A program made the translations under genes and the position numbers. A stretch of DNA of 64,000 bases from Clarkia xantiana subsp. parviflora (Eukaryota > Streptophyta > Magnoliopsida > Myrtales > Onagraceae), in contig JAPTYO010000023.1 of NCBI GenBank assembly GCA_036873135.1, forward strand, positions 3,359,834-3,423,833. Direction: 5' to 3'. Of this stretch, positions 12,410 through 24,473 are shown piece by piece. Positions within the stretch are counted from its first letter, which is position 1, and each line of letters opens with the position of its first letter. Below the pieces are notes generated by a model. The model had not been told where the DNA came from. It worked only from the letters and a program-made list of their open reading frames with translations, and searched no databases.

Positions 12410-12960
12410 AGCTACCGAGACTTTCGATGCTCCGCGTTCTTGGACTGCTAGGGAAACGATCGCGACAACCGGAACGGTGCAGAGCAGCAGAAGCTCAGTC
12501 AACGAACCGGAACCACCGCGTACTGAATTGACTAAAGAACTACTGCAGATCGATCTGAGAAACTGAGAACTAACGATGAATTGGCATGCGACGGCGATCA
12601 ATCGCTCCAATGGGTGAATCTCTGCCGCAGATTGCTGAATCGTCTTCCTTCCTTGCTGTGGTGGTTCAGTTCGTGAAGGGGACTAGAGGGAGGAACAGAG
12701 TCATATGATTCGGACAAAATGGACTTTCATCATCTTCGTGAATGGGACCCGCCACGTGTCAATCAATATTTAATGGAAACTTTCTTCTCAAAATGGCAAG
12801 TGGACCCTACAAACTTTTGTTTATTGAATTTGTGTAAGTGTAATAATTTTTTTTAAGGTTTTTCGTCATAATAATTCATATTCGATTGATTTTCTTTTTC
12901 AACAAAATGAGTGTATAATATACGGCTGCTTACGTATATTATTTAAATAAATATATAAAG

Positions 12961-12991
<31 letters not shown>

Positions 12992-13800
12992 TTTATATAT
13001 GCAATCAAAGAAATATAATTTTTCTTAATTAATTTAATAATGACGTGGGTTGGAATTAAAATTCTCCAAAATTAACGAATATACTTATCAGCTTAAAATT
13101 TATAAAATAATATTTTAAAATTTTAATCATTGCATATTTTTTTTAAAAAACTTATTATAATATTATTTTTGAATATCGTAATCAAAAAGTCATTAAAAGA
13201 ATTTGCGGTGCTTTTAATTACAAATGGTAGAGATGAAAATTTTCTAAATGACATATCACACTAATGTAACAAATTAATCAACAATAAAAAATTGTATATA
13301 ACTAATACAAAAAATTGTATATATAATTGAGCATAAAAATAATGCAAGTTCATAATATACGGCTAGTCGGCTACACATGATGCATTGACTCCATTAAATG
13401 TAGTAGGTATTATTATGTTTCTTCAATAATATGTGATTAGAACACATAAATATGTTGTTGAATCACTCCTACGGTCCTACCAATTTCAATTTTTTTTTTT
13501 TTTTTTTGTCGAATACCAATATCATTGTGTTGGTGAATATCTTTTAGGAAGAGTGAATTTGCATTCTGTATGTTAGTTTGGAAATTCATTCACAAGAATC
13601 CGAAATTCATAACTTTGATTCATTTTTATAAATATATATATATTTAGAGAAATGACATACGATCCGACCATAGCAGTAATAATCAAAGAAACCTAATACC
13701 TTATTCCTATCAACTTTCTGGTAATCCCTCAGCTTTCAAAACACAAAGAACATGAAAGCAGAACCATCATCATCTTCTTCAACCAGCTTCTTCTTCTTCT
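12410..13800. other. 14-3-3 leader/promoter and AT-rich intergenic DNA
   Basis: 12403 to about 12700 is moderately GC-rich and should hold the 5'UTR and core promoter of the minus-strand 14-3-3 gene. A CCACGTGTC word at 12752 contains a G-box core (CACGTG). From 12840 to 13780 the DNA is AT-rich with (TA)n near 12970 and no supported gene. The PEPC 3'UTR ends somewhere in 13700-13804. Confidence 0.45.
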
Positions 13801-13804
13801 CTAC

Positions 13805-16800
13805 TTAACCAGTGTTCTGCATACCTGCAGCAATACCCTTCATTGTCAAAATAAGGGTGTCTTCCAGACCCGGAGCATACTCACTAGTCGGGTTTAGCTT
13901 CACGAGCTCTGCAGCCGGTTTGCTCATCGATTCCATGTATTCTTTCGAGAGGTGGGGCCGCAACGCAACATGGTAGTTCGGGTCTCGAATCCTCTTCAAT
14001 GTGTACACTTGGCTCACGTTCAGTGTCGTGATGTACGAATCACGAAGACGCAGCCTTTGCCTCAGGTACGGGTCTCCTTCAAGCAAATCTCTATGCCCAG
14101 CAATCTACAATCACCCCCAAAAAAAAAACAATTTTTTTCAGATATTGGTATGAATCTATGCCCAGCAATCTATGATCACCCAAAAAAAAAACAATTTTTG
14201 TCAGATATTTGTATGAATCTATGCCCAGCAATCTATGATCACCCCCAAAAAAAAAACAATTTTTATCACATATTGGTATGAATCTATGCCCAGCAATCTA
14301 TGATCACCCAAAAAAAACAATTTTTGTCAGATATTTGTATGAATCTATGCCCAGCAATCTATGATCATCCAAAAAAAAAACAATTTTTGTCAGATATTGG
14401 TATGAATCTATGCCCAGCAATCTATGATCACCCAAAAATACAATTTTTGTCAGATATTGGTATGAATCTATGCCCAGTGAAGAAGCTAGTTCATTTTTGC
14501 TAGTTGCTCTAATAGCATGCTAAGTTCATATTTACCTGAAGTAGGAGATTCTTAGTTGTTTCATAGTTAGCCCTCAAGCGCTCTCCGAACGGCCAGAGCT
14601 CTTCGGAAACCAGAAGCTTGTCATACAAAGCGGCGATTCCAGGGTCGCCCTTGGCGAAGACCATCTCGATCAAGTCGATGGTGACCCTGAAGAACGGCCA
14701 CTGGTTGTACATCTCCTGAAGCATGTGAAGGTTCCTTATATCCTTCTCGATGATGTATGTGAATGCTGCCCCGAACCCGAGCCAAACAGGTAGATGGAAT
14801 CTTGTTTGGGTCCACGCAAAGATCCATGGAATTGCACGAAGCGACTCGATTCCTCCACTTGGCTTCCTTTTCGATGGTCGACTTCCAATGTTCATTCGTC
14901 CGTACTCTAGCTCAGGTGTGGCCTGCACAAATGTATTTCTCCATTTTATAAGGGACTCATGTTTTTGTAACTGATTAGCTCTTGTATCAGCCTCAGAGTT
15001 GGTTTGATCATGTACTCACAAAAATGAATGTGCGCGCGTAGCGCTGGCTGGGGTCTAGTATATATATATTGATTAAAAACAATAACAAGCATTAGAAACT
15101 GTACTACTTACAAGGCGGAAGTATTCGACGAACCGTGGCTCTTTGAACACTATCGAGCGATACTCTTTGGTGGAAACAACTGCCATGTCATCCAGCAGGG
15201 CCCGCCACTCGGGTTTTGGCGACACGGGAGGGTTCATCCCGTGCTCAAGTGTGGCAGCCGTGAACCTCTGGAGCGTCCTAAAGCACAAGTGCTCCTCTCC
15301 AAAAGATTGCTCGATAACTTCTCCCTGTACCGTCACACGGAAGGACCCATTCACCGTGTCTGGTGGCTGAGACAAGATGGCGAGATGGGTGGGCCCCCCA
15401 CCTCGTCCAACCGTTCCTCCCCTGCCATGAAACATGGTTAGCTTAACACCAAACTTCTTGGCCACCTTCACAAGCTCCTCTTGTGCTTTATATAATTGCC
15501 ATGCAGCAGAGAGACGACCCGCATCTTTTCCCGAATCAGAGTACCCAATCATCACTTCTTGCTTCCCATTGATTCGGTTCTTGTACCAATCAATCGAGAA
15601 CAGGCGGGTCATGGCAGCGGGGGCCGCTTCAAGATCTGCTAACTTCTCAAACAAAGGCACAACCCTCAATGGCTTCTTGACATGGCACTCGCGCTGCAAG
15701 AGCTCAACAGCAAGGACATCTGACGGGGCAGTGGCCATGGAGATGATATAGGCGCCAAAGTTGTCTGATGGAAGCTCTGAGATGACGTGGAAAGTGTCCA
15801 ACACATCAGCAATCTCTTCGGTTTTAGGGAGGTCGGGACCAAAGAGAGGCCGTTTTCCACTGAGCTCAGACAAAAGCCACTCTTGTCTCTTTTCCTCGGA
15901 CCATTCTTTGTAGGAACCGATTCCCAAGTGATTGGTGATGGCATCGATGACATCAGTGTGTCTTTCAGATTCCTGCCTTATATCGAGCCTTACAAGGGAC
16001 AGTCCAAAGGTCGAGACTTGCCTCAAGAAATCAAGAAGGGTTCCATCTGCTATTGGGCGGTCACCACATGAGCACAGAGAACGGTAGCATAGTTCGAGAG
16101 GCTCCAAGAACTGTAATACAGAAACAGAACCACCATTCAAACAGTTTGCAAGGAAATATACAATTTGGATGCAATCGGAAGTTTTTATAAATAATAAGAA
16201 CCTGCTCAACGTTATTGAATGTTGAGTCCTCGGGAATGTCAGAGACACCATTTGCTAATAATTGTCGAGAACGTTCACGGGTGTTGTACAACTTGTCTCT
16301 TACATCACCAAGAATCACACGGTAAGGTTCGTTTGGTGGTACCTGCTTCCAGAACTCTGCATTGGGAGGTTTCAACATTAAAAAGGTTGGGATAGTAATA
16401 AATAACGGTAGAAATCAAAATTTTACAATCACATACAAATATACAATTGTGTTACCTATGTAATGTTTTACATCTCTTTTGGTATTCCTGTGGAGTTCAT
16501 AAGCACGCCCCCGAAGCTCATCAGTGCAACGCCACATAGATAACTGAAACATTCAAAATGTCAATAATGTAAGATCCAGACAATTTAGATTTGGGAGAAA
16601 TTATTTCTGTACCTCAAACATCAGGTCCTCAATCTGGGAGAAATATAAATTAGCAGCCATCATTCTTGCCAATAAGCACACATCCCTTGTAACTTCAGGA
16701 GTAACCCGAGGATTTCCTGTAATACGAACCAGACACAGTGAGTGGTTAGTAAAACCGAACATAAAGAAGATAAACAAATGGTTTTGTTGATCAATGTTGC

Positions 16801-18416
16801 ATTATTGTTTACTTCGAAATTCAAATTAAGTTAATAATAATAACATGAAAGGTTGATGCCTACCATCACGATCTCCTCCCATCCAAGAAGAGAATTGAAT
16901 AAGTGGGGCATTGTATGGAAGACGCTCGTTAATTCCAATGTTCTTCAAAGCTGTGTCAACACGGCGTAAGAATTTCGGCACACCTTTCCAGATTGTCTCA
17001 TGGAAGTAGCTCATTCCAGCCCTCATTTCATCTTGTGGAGTTGGAGGAGTCCTTCGAATTTCATCTGTGCGAAATGCAGCTTGAATCTGAACAGCAGGGT
17101 AAAGTATACTCTTAGAAGAATCCCATATATACTTCTTAGCAACTAGACATGAAATAAATGAACAATTCATGTCATGAAGACCAACAAATGTTTTTCCTAG
17201 ACAAGATAGCCTTAGACTTCAGAGAGAATTAGAAAATTTCCCAGCAAATAAGAAACTGAATTAAAAAATTCGCTATTGCAGCAATCTCAGATCAGTGAAT
17301 TTGTTCTTCACATTCATCAAAAAGTTGCAATTTATTGAAGTTGTTAGGAGACCATCTGCAGAGCCTCATTGAAGAGTTACTTGTTTCATACAAGAACGAC
17401 TTGTCAGATTAAAGTTTTAACGAAAAATCTCTACACAAAGCATACCTCCCTCTGCAGAGCCTCATCGAGTTCCTGTTTATCATCAGGAGTGATGTCTTTA
17501 GCAGTCAACTGAGTCAAACAATTCCGAATCCTGAAAGAAAATACCAATGAAGGAAAATTGATTGAGCTCTAGTAACTATCACTAGTTTACTTAATCAATC
17601 CAAATTATTCATCAAATTGTTCTGCTAGAAGGACAAACCTCCCGTGCTTTTGAAGCAAAGATCTACGAACAGATTGAGTAGGATGCGCAGTAAAGACGAG
17701 ATCAACAGTCTGGTTCTTGAGAGCATCAAAAACTTCCTCCGGGGACTTTTTCAGCTGTCCAACAAGCCTCTTGAAGGTCTCTTCAATATCCGATTCGGTT
17801 GTAGCAGAAGCTTCATCAGCAAAATCACCCTTTTTCAGCTTGATCCTCCTTCTGTTTGCAATCTGAACTTCCTCAGCAAGATTGGCTAGATTAAGCATGT
17901 GAGCAAAGGATTTCGTCACAACAATCGAATCCCCAGGGTCCAGACTCGTCAGCATATTTCCAAGCTCCTCCAATTTCTTGGGATCACGCTTCCCCTCGTA
18001 CTCAGCAGACAGCTCATAGCACTCTTGAACCTAATGAATCCATATTATAATCAAATCAACCCATCTTCCAATTACAATTGTTGCATAATTTCACATGAAC
18101 CCTAAATCAAAGCTTCACATAACAGGAATCGTACAACTTTCCAAATGCAATATAAGATTTTGAGCAGCTAAATCAGAAATTGACATGATCAAGTGCGGAA
18201 TCTACTTGTACGAGGAAAATATAAATGAAAGAGCTGATAGTTACAAACCGTCTCTCTGATCTCTTCGCCGTGCAGATCCTGGAGAATATCGAGGAATCTG
18301 TCCAGGAGTAGAGCGTCGTATTCGACGAGCTTGTCATCCTCAGAAACCTTGCCCGGAGCCAACAGCCTCAATTGAGCATCAATTGAGGCCATCTTCTCTA
18401 AATTCCTGCCCGACAT
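13805..18416 (-). CDS. PPC: Phosphoenolpyruvate carboxylase, plant-type
   Basis: Cytosolic enzyme fixing bicarbonate onto phosphoenolpyruvate to give oxaloacetate and phosphate; it feeds the TCA cycle, nitrogen assimilation or, in C4/CAM leaves, primary fixation. Ten exons: 18249-18416, 17639-18030, 17446-17530, 16864-17086, 16613-16716, 16456-16543, 16202-16356, 15112-16110, 14536-14922, 13805-14104; all GT-AG and in phase, total 966 residues, the family's normal length. Start: [15 protein letters not shown], placing the regulatory phosphoserine at residue 11. Catalytic blocks seen: [37 protein letters not shown]. It ends in Q-N-T-G, the plant-type tetrapeptide involved in activity and allostery. 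Residue 774 (P-W-I-F-A-W) is Ala, the C3-type state. Intron 9 carries a tandem array. A TATA box lies at 18577-18586. No frameshift or stop seen. Confidence 0.97.
14092..14478. repeat. Tandem repeat of 60-65 bp copying a PEPC splice site
   Basis: The word TATGCCCAG starts at 14092, 14157, 14220, 14285, 14346, 14409 and 14469, giving six units of 60-65 bp that differ mainly in A-run length. On the PEPC strand each unit carries a pyrimidine/T-rich tract, an AG, and the first bases of exon 10 (ATTGCTGGGCATAG). The true acceptor is the one at 14105. The array therefore reiterates the 3' splice site and exon edge inside intron 9. Confidence 0.92.
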
Positions 18417-18576
18417 TCCCTTCTTTTGCCACTCAGATTATGCAGCCCGTCGATTCGGTCAAGCCAGAAGGCAAATCTCGGGAAAAGGTAGCGGCGGCGT
18501 GATACTTCCTCGAGAAAGTGACAGAAGGAAAAACAGAGAGGCAGGATTACTGAAGAAACCTCTCTGATGTACTTGA

Positions 18577-18586
18577 CTATATATAG
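18577..18586 (-). promoter_or_regulatory. Putative TATA box of PEPC
   Basis: CTATATATAG reads the same on both strands here and lies 160 bp before the PEPC start codon, followed on the minus strand by a pyrimidine-rich leader. Start of transcription is predicted near 18550, giving a leader of about 135 nt. This is a sequence-only inference. Confidence 0.55.
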
Positions 18587-18759
18587 GAGAGAGAAGAGCC
18601 CAGAAACGGAGCAGTGGAATGAAAGTGACGAGACGATCAAAGTGATGAAGTTTGTTCACCGTTCGTTGATTCCTTTGCAAATTTATTTTATTTATTATTA
18701 TTTTCTTGTTTTTTTTTGGCCAAGAATTATTATTTTCCACTTTTTTGTAGTTTTCTCAT

Positions 18760-19264
18760 TTTTTATATGATAATATTTTTTTATTAAATATATAATTTTA
18801 TTATTTGTATTTAACAAATGTGTTCGAATGGCTTACTTATGTTTTTTTTATGATCGTTTAGTTTTATATTTTTTTTTAAGGCGACAAAATGGTTCAAACT
18901 TGTTATCCATTGATCCAATGTAATTAAATAGTTATAAAACGACAATTTTATTCTTACATTAATCAATTCGGTTTCATCATAGTATTCTTCGTTTAATTTA
19001 TCAAGTTATTTCCATAAAATACTTCAATTTCTTCGTTAGAAATCGAATTCAAAGCTCGTATCCAACTCTTATTTGAACTTGTAGTTGATGTTGGGTTCAA
19101 TTTCGAAATCGAACTTATATGAACAAGGAGTACACAGTAAAATGAGATCATGGTTGTTTCAATCTTTCTCCCTCTCAAACATATATTATTCGTCTTGTCC
19201 GAGCAATCGTTTGCAATTCTCCTTCTGAAATAAGCTAAATGTTCAAAGAAAATACATTATTAGT
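18760..19264. other. AT-rich intergenic DNA upstream of PEPC
   Basis: No ORF or structured element supported. It may contain distal PEPC regulatory sequence. Confidence 0.4.
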
Positions 19265-19273
19265 TATTTTTTA

Positions 19274-19804
19274 GGGTTAATAACTAAAAAACTGTACAAT
19301 ATTTACCCTATGTTAAAATTAGGTGTCTGAAGTTTGAAATGTTAAAATGGACTGTCCTAAGTTTCATTTTTGTTGAAATTTGGTGTCTCTGTGAGTCTTT
19401 TCATCTTCATTCAATCATTTTCATCAACCCACCAACCCACTCATAATCCATCACTCTTTACTTTTCACAAAATCGTCAAATTTCACATAAAAATTGAACA
19501 TTAAAAAAAAAGTTTCTAGAAGAGTGGTGTGGAGTCATTTTCCAAGGACAATAGAGCGAGATTTACTTGACCGGATGTGACCAACTTTTTAGGTGACGGT
19601 CCCGGCAAGAAGACGAGAATGGAATGTGTATGAGAGTTCGAATTTGACAGACAATTTCGTCGGAATTGACTTCTCTAAAGTAATCACACCGAGACACCAA
19701 ATTTCAACAAAAATAGAACTTGGGACAGTCTATTTTAACATGTCAAACTTCAGACACTTAATGTTAACATAGGGTAAATTTGGACAGTTTTTAGTTATTA
19801 ACCC
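19274..19804. mobile_element. Mutator-like MITE, GGGTTAATAACT ends
   Basis: A 531-bp element with inverted ends GGGTTAATAACT and AGTTATTAACCC, and further inverted similarity inside (CAAACTTCAGACACYTAATG, ACATAGGGTAAA words). It is flanked by a perfect 9-bp direct repeat TATTTTTTA at 19265-19273 and 19805-19813, the size made by Mutator-superfamily transposases. No coding capacity. Interior words near 19390-19680 are shared with the element at 41968-42475, so both are one family. Confidence 0.88.
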
Positions 19805-20102
19805 TATTTTTTATTGTAGAAAAGATGATATTGTTTAAAAACAAAGCGATTACAAAAAAATGGGAAAAAAATGAAATTACGACTAAATCTTTGGATAAAT
19901 CCAAGTATTGTACAACTAGTGTAGCTGCTATTATAATCGGAAAATCTAGAACAAAAAAGAAAAGGACACAAACAAACAACTAGTAATACTCAAACTAAAT
20001 GACAAAATTAACTTAACAACAAGAAAGACCTCAGACAAGGAATATAAATTTGGTGAAGAAGACTGGAAATGATTAAACAAGCAATACTGGCACAAAATAT
20101 GA

Positions 20103-20350
20103 GGATTTTTCTATCATGCTCCAAGAGCACCATGCTTTTGGTTTTTTTATTACTACGGTGGACTTAATTGTAACATATGTAAAACTTTAAAAGTATGAAA
20201 AAATATGAAATTTTTTAACCACACCTTATATTTGTATCATACTATTAATAATATCAATTTCCCTCTAGGGTTCACCTTTAGGGCAATAGAAAAATACAAT
20301 TTTTTTTTTTACCAAAAGCATGATGCTCTTGGAGCATGATAGAAAAGTCC
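20103..20350. mobile_element. Mutator-like MITE, 248 bp
   Basis: The ends read GGATTTTTCTATCATGCTCC and the reverse complement of GGACTTTTCTATCATGCTCC; inverted similarity runs about 40 bp, through AAGAGCAYCATGCTTTTGGT. A perfect 9-bp direct repeat AAAATATGA flanks it at 20094-20102 and 20351-20359. Non-coding. The ends differ from the GGGTTAA family. Confidence 0.9.
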
Positions 20351-20359
20351 AAAATATGA

Positions 20360-23277
20360 TAGATTCACAGATAAATCCCCACGAGAGGGTTCAAAGTTGG
20401 TTGAGGTTCATCTGATGTATTCAAGGTCAAAGACCAAGCCACTGAGGCATCCTTGAACGCGAAACATTCGTGGACTAGCGCATATTAGGGTCTCGAATAA
20501 AAAATCAGTTTCTTTAGAAGGAGTAGTTTAAAGTGGTTGGAAATGGTCGAAACCATATCCAAATCCGAAGGGTGTAAACGGTCAACCATGGGTTAATTGT
20601 TTAAAAGTTGGACATGTGATTCTGTAGTCTTTTGTTTCCCACTGGAAGGGGTAGAAAGTACAAAGTAGTGACAATATCAATGTAAAAGCACATGCGTAGA
20701 TCCAAACAGCGACCATGTCGACGTTGTTATTGATTTAGATGACTGAAGTAGATTGGAATCCTACAGGGAAGGTTGTGGTAGCAATAAAAATAGGAAAGCA
20801 AGCATGGTGATCAGAAAACTAACCGGTCATATCGATCAACTGTAGTGAGTAGGTAGAGATTTGGAGAATGGTAGATCTTGCGAAGTAACTAAAGATCTAG
20901 CCATTATTGGAGGGATGCAGGGTTGAAGTTGACTGGTTGGTGGTAGTGGGTGATGCATGGCTGACTCAGGTAGACTAGTTAGCTGCAGTGGGCGATGCAT
21001 GGCTGACTCCGGCAAACTGATTGGTGGTAAAGGTCAGGGCTGGTGGTTGTATGTTGTCTGGTTGTTGGTAAGAGGGTCGGTGCGGGACTGAATGTTGGAT
21101 GTGAACTCCGGTCGACACTAGTTGGCGGTAAGATGATAATACAGAGCTGATGGTTGAATATGAAATTCGATCGTAGCTCTGGAAGGCATGCATGCGTATT
21201 GTTTTTAGGAGTTGGCTCTGTAAATGTGATGGCAACAAGAGACTATAATCGCCGTCGGCAATGGAGATAGGATGATGGAGAGAACCTTAACTTTATTAAG
21301 AAATAAGATATATTAGAAATAAATATATTTTATTATATTCAGATAAATCTAGATTAGGAATATATATATTCTTAATATATTATCAGATTATATTTTTCTT
21401 ATTATATTGTTATAGATTTAGCATTTATTATAAATATATATAGTCGTGTATTTATATATATATATATAGGTACATGTACTCAACTCTAAACAAAATCAAT
21501 AATACAATTCTAATTCTTTTATAAACTTCTCATTATTCTCTATTAATGGTCGAAAAATAGTTAGTTTACTATATCACTTTATGTTTAATATATTAAACAT
21601 AAAGTCATATTATATACACGCAAAGGTATTGTCGTGTTCGTGTAAGTAATTAATCAATTAATTATATACATATTATGTGTATTTTTAACCATAGTTAAAC
21701 ATCTTTAACACGTCCAAGATAATGTGTTGTGAATAAGATTTTATATTACTATATTATGAAATGAAAAAGTTAAGAAGATGGACAGGTGATAAGTGCAGTT
21801 GCGTCCAAACCAATAGTAAGTTTATGGGTATAAGCTATCATAAAACTTCTACAAAAAAAAATAAAAAACTAAAATAAAAAACTAAATTATGCGAGTCTGG
21901 CTCTGGCTAGAATATTTGGCACGGAATATTGGAATATTCCGCGAATCTAACAAATACTTCAAGTCAAACTTCTTTGCCGCTAACGAGATTAACGGAACTG
22001 AAGGCACGCGTGCATTTCTGACGTTTACTTAACATTAGAATATAACTTTATTTTTAAGAGCGATAATATAAATTCAAAATAAGCATTTGAAAGTCACGTA
22101 ATTCATTCTAAATTTTTTATTTTGTTTAATTTTGTCACTCTAATATATTTATAATTTTTATTTTGTTCAATTTAGTTTTAAAATTTCAAAATCGAACCCT
22201 TGACCCAAGAAGATCCCGCCGGACCTACCCAATGGCTAGGTTATGTTCGACCTTGGGTCGGGATCGCCGGACCTAGGGAACCCCGACCTAGGGTCGGATT
22301 CAGTCATGGGCTAGGTCGGCTAGGTCTTTTTGAGCCAATGGTTTGATTTTGAAATTTTAGGACTAAATGGAACAAAATAAAAGTTATGGATGTATTATAG
22401 AGACTAAATTGAACAAAATCAAAAGTTTCGGATGAGTCACGTGACTTGCACATGCCATTTAATGGGCCGCTAAACCAATGACCAACTAACGGTAAACTAA
22501 AAGTATACAAAGTTCAATGTACAAAAAGTATGAAAAAAAAAAATGGTACTAAAAATAAAAGATAATCAAAATATATGATACCAAATAAGATGAATTGCTG
22601 TGCTGATGATGATGATGATGCAATATTCCCTTTCCACGCATGCTTAGATGAAGTTGGGAAAAAAGTAATTGGGGTTTTGGCTAATCAACAACCATTATAA
22701 AGTCAACTTCTAATCTTATATGTATTCACAATTTCACAACCATCACATGAGAGAAAACGTAAACAAAGATTTTGTGTTGGATCGTGAGTTTTTTTTTTTT
22801 TTTTTTTGGGTAATAAAGATAGATCGTGAGTTTAGTTCATGCTGAATGATGCAATTTTGTTTATTTTATTTTATATAGGAGACTCTATTAATTAGAAGAG
22901 TAATACACATAGTATGTTTGTATCACATCTCATTTACATCATGTTAATAATATGCTGTAATGGGTAGTTAAAATATTAAATATAAATATATTTTTCACTC
23001 ATAAGAATTAATGCGTTTAACTGTAAGAATTCTAATTAAGTGATGAAATGAAGCGATAAAATAAATAAAAACCCGCATACAAGGCACCTACTCCGACATA
23101 TCTGCCATATAAGATGGATCTGAATTAAATTACCTAAACCGACCCGTTACTCGTCTTAATTAATCATTAAAGTAACATACATATCCACATGCATGAACTT
23201 TTTATGTGTATGTAACAAGAAAGGCTAAATATAGATTGATACCTAATAATATGTATTTTGTTAAAGGTTGTCCAATG
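20360..23277. other. Repeat-rich intergenic DNA
   Basis: At 20940-21010 a 40-bp unit containing GATGCATGGCTGACTC occurs twice in tandem. 21290-21560 is an AT-rich block ending in an AACAAAATCAATAATACAATTC-like stretch that resembles a decayed copia-type LTR tail, but no ends were proven. 22090-22450 is a foldback with inverted arms and a GC-rich core, listed separately. 22790-23277 is AT-rich with no gene. The retrotransposon inserted at 23278-23282. Confidence 0.4.
22092..22450. mobile_element. GC-cored foldback element
   Basis: The arms are inverted: AAGTCACGTRA near 22092 and its complement TCACGTGACTT near 22437. Internal ATTTTGTTCAATTTAGT (22152) pairs with ACTAAATTGAACAAAAT (22403), and the TTTTGAAATTTTAGG side with TTTTAAAATTTCAAAATC. 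The core 22200-22310 is GC-rich with CCGGACCTACCC and GACCTAGG words. It belongs with the elements at 1.34 kb and 58.4 kb. The outer ends and target duplication could not be fixed. Confidence 0.6.
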
Positions 23278-23282
23278 TCCAC

Positions 23283-23929
23283 TGTTGGATCACGGCGGGA
23301 ACTCCGGTTACGGTGACGGATTCCTTAGCTCCTCGTAATCCTGCAGAAGGGGATAGAGGGCAGTGGCCCAGAATCCCTCTCCGATGCTTAACGTAAGTAT
23401 GGCGATCAACAGAATAGGCAAGCAATGTGAGTGTGTGTAAAACGTAACCCTAATCTGGAATAACTTCCCTCCTTTTATAGAGGGAGGTTATCCCAGTTAC
23501 CTGATTAGGTGGTTGGATTGTGATCCGCTATTCCACGTATCTCGCCATATATTCTGCCCTGTATCTCGTACAGTTATTCGTATCCCACATATCTCGCCCA
23601 TTATACCACCACTATAATCGTGGCGAGATTTCCGGGATTGTGCTCTTACTGGCGAGTCTCGATCGTTATCGGAGACTCCCAAGTTACATCGTTTGAGGAT
23701 TCGGTTTCGGGGAGTGGTGTCAACTCCCATATCGGGACCGACTACGTCCAGGTCCGATATCTTCGAGGCTCTTCCCTGTCGGAGCCATACTTGCTCGTGG
23801 CCATTCAGTGTCGGGGCCTCCTTCCGTCGGAGCCCTTAGCCTTCCAGCAGCCCAGCTCCTAGCCCATTAGGCCTAGTCGCCGTTTAGCCAATCGTTAAGG
23901 GGCCTAACGGCCTTCGCCAGGGCCCATCA
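23283..23929 (-). repeat. 3' LTR of the Tat element
   Basis: 647 bp, same length as the partner at 33475-34121 and without visible differences. On the sense strand it begins TGATGGGCCC and ends GATCCAACA. A TATAAAAGG promoter-type box lies at 23471-23479 on the minus strand, inside a palindrome (23461-23490). The sense-strand polypurine tract GTCTTGGGGGCAGA directly precedes the LTR. Confidence 0.97.
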
Positions 23930-23943
23930 TCTGCCCCCAAGAC
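23930..23943 (-). other. Polypurine tract
   Basis: On the sense strand CTTGGGGGCAGA abuts the 3' LTR start TGATGG. Such a tract primes plus-strand DNA synthesis in LTR retrotransposons. Identified by position and composition. Confidence 0.75.
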
Positions 23944-24312
23944 GTGAGGGACTTATAGTGCATCGCGTCTTCCGACATCGTGGGCTCTTCCGCGTCTCCA
24001 TCGGAGGCCTTTGCCTTGGATCTTTTCAAGATCTTCTGGGATCCTGTTTGGATTCGAAGGGGTTTTTTGAAAAGGTCAGCATTAAATGCTGATAGGAGGT
24101 GAGGGAACGTTTTGGGCTCTGCAGGCCCGCCTGTTGAAAAAGCACTTTTCAGCCGTTCCAATGCGTCATTACTTTTGTCTTATCTGTTCTGACGGTTCAG
24201 ATTAAAACCGTTCCTATTTTCCGAATCGGCACGTTTCCCCTTGGACGATCGTGATTGAATCGTTTCGAATTCTGTGGCTCAGATTTTCCACCCCTTCAGT
24301 TTCCTTTTCTCT

Positions 24313-24319
24313 TATAAAA
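24313..24319 (+). promoter_or_regulatory. TATA box of the antisense gene
   Basis: TATAAAA in a CTTATAAAACTC context, 155 bp before the predicted start codon at 24474 and inside the retrotransposon. It points opposite to the LTR promoter. It suggests that the antisense gene has its own promoter; transcription is not shown. Confidence 0.6.
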
Positions 24320-24473
24320 CTCTAGCCCCAAGCACTGTTTTACCTTTCTTTTACTTCCTCCTCTTTGTGATCCCAAGAGCCGTAATTCTCCAGATTTCAA
24401 GTTTTCACCGGCGATTCGAGTTTTTACCAGTGTTTCAGGCACTTCAGGCTTCTCCGATCAGGACTCAGTCACT

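Noticed and set aside
14157..14503. Repeated peptide ORFs ([11 protein letters not shown]) in 13952-14503
   Set aside because: Translation of the intronic tandem array on the wrong strand for PEPC.
13805..18416. A functional cluster of PEPC with the neighbouring 14-3-3 gene
   Set aside because: Plant PEPC is phosphorylated, but neighbouring position in a plant genome is not evidence of joint function, and no shared regulatory sequence was seen.
23497..23862. ORFs of 77 and 80 codons present identically at 23.5-23.9 and 33.7-34.1 kb
   Set aside because: They are both inside the LTRs and identical only because the LTRs are; no domain and no coding signal.
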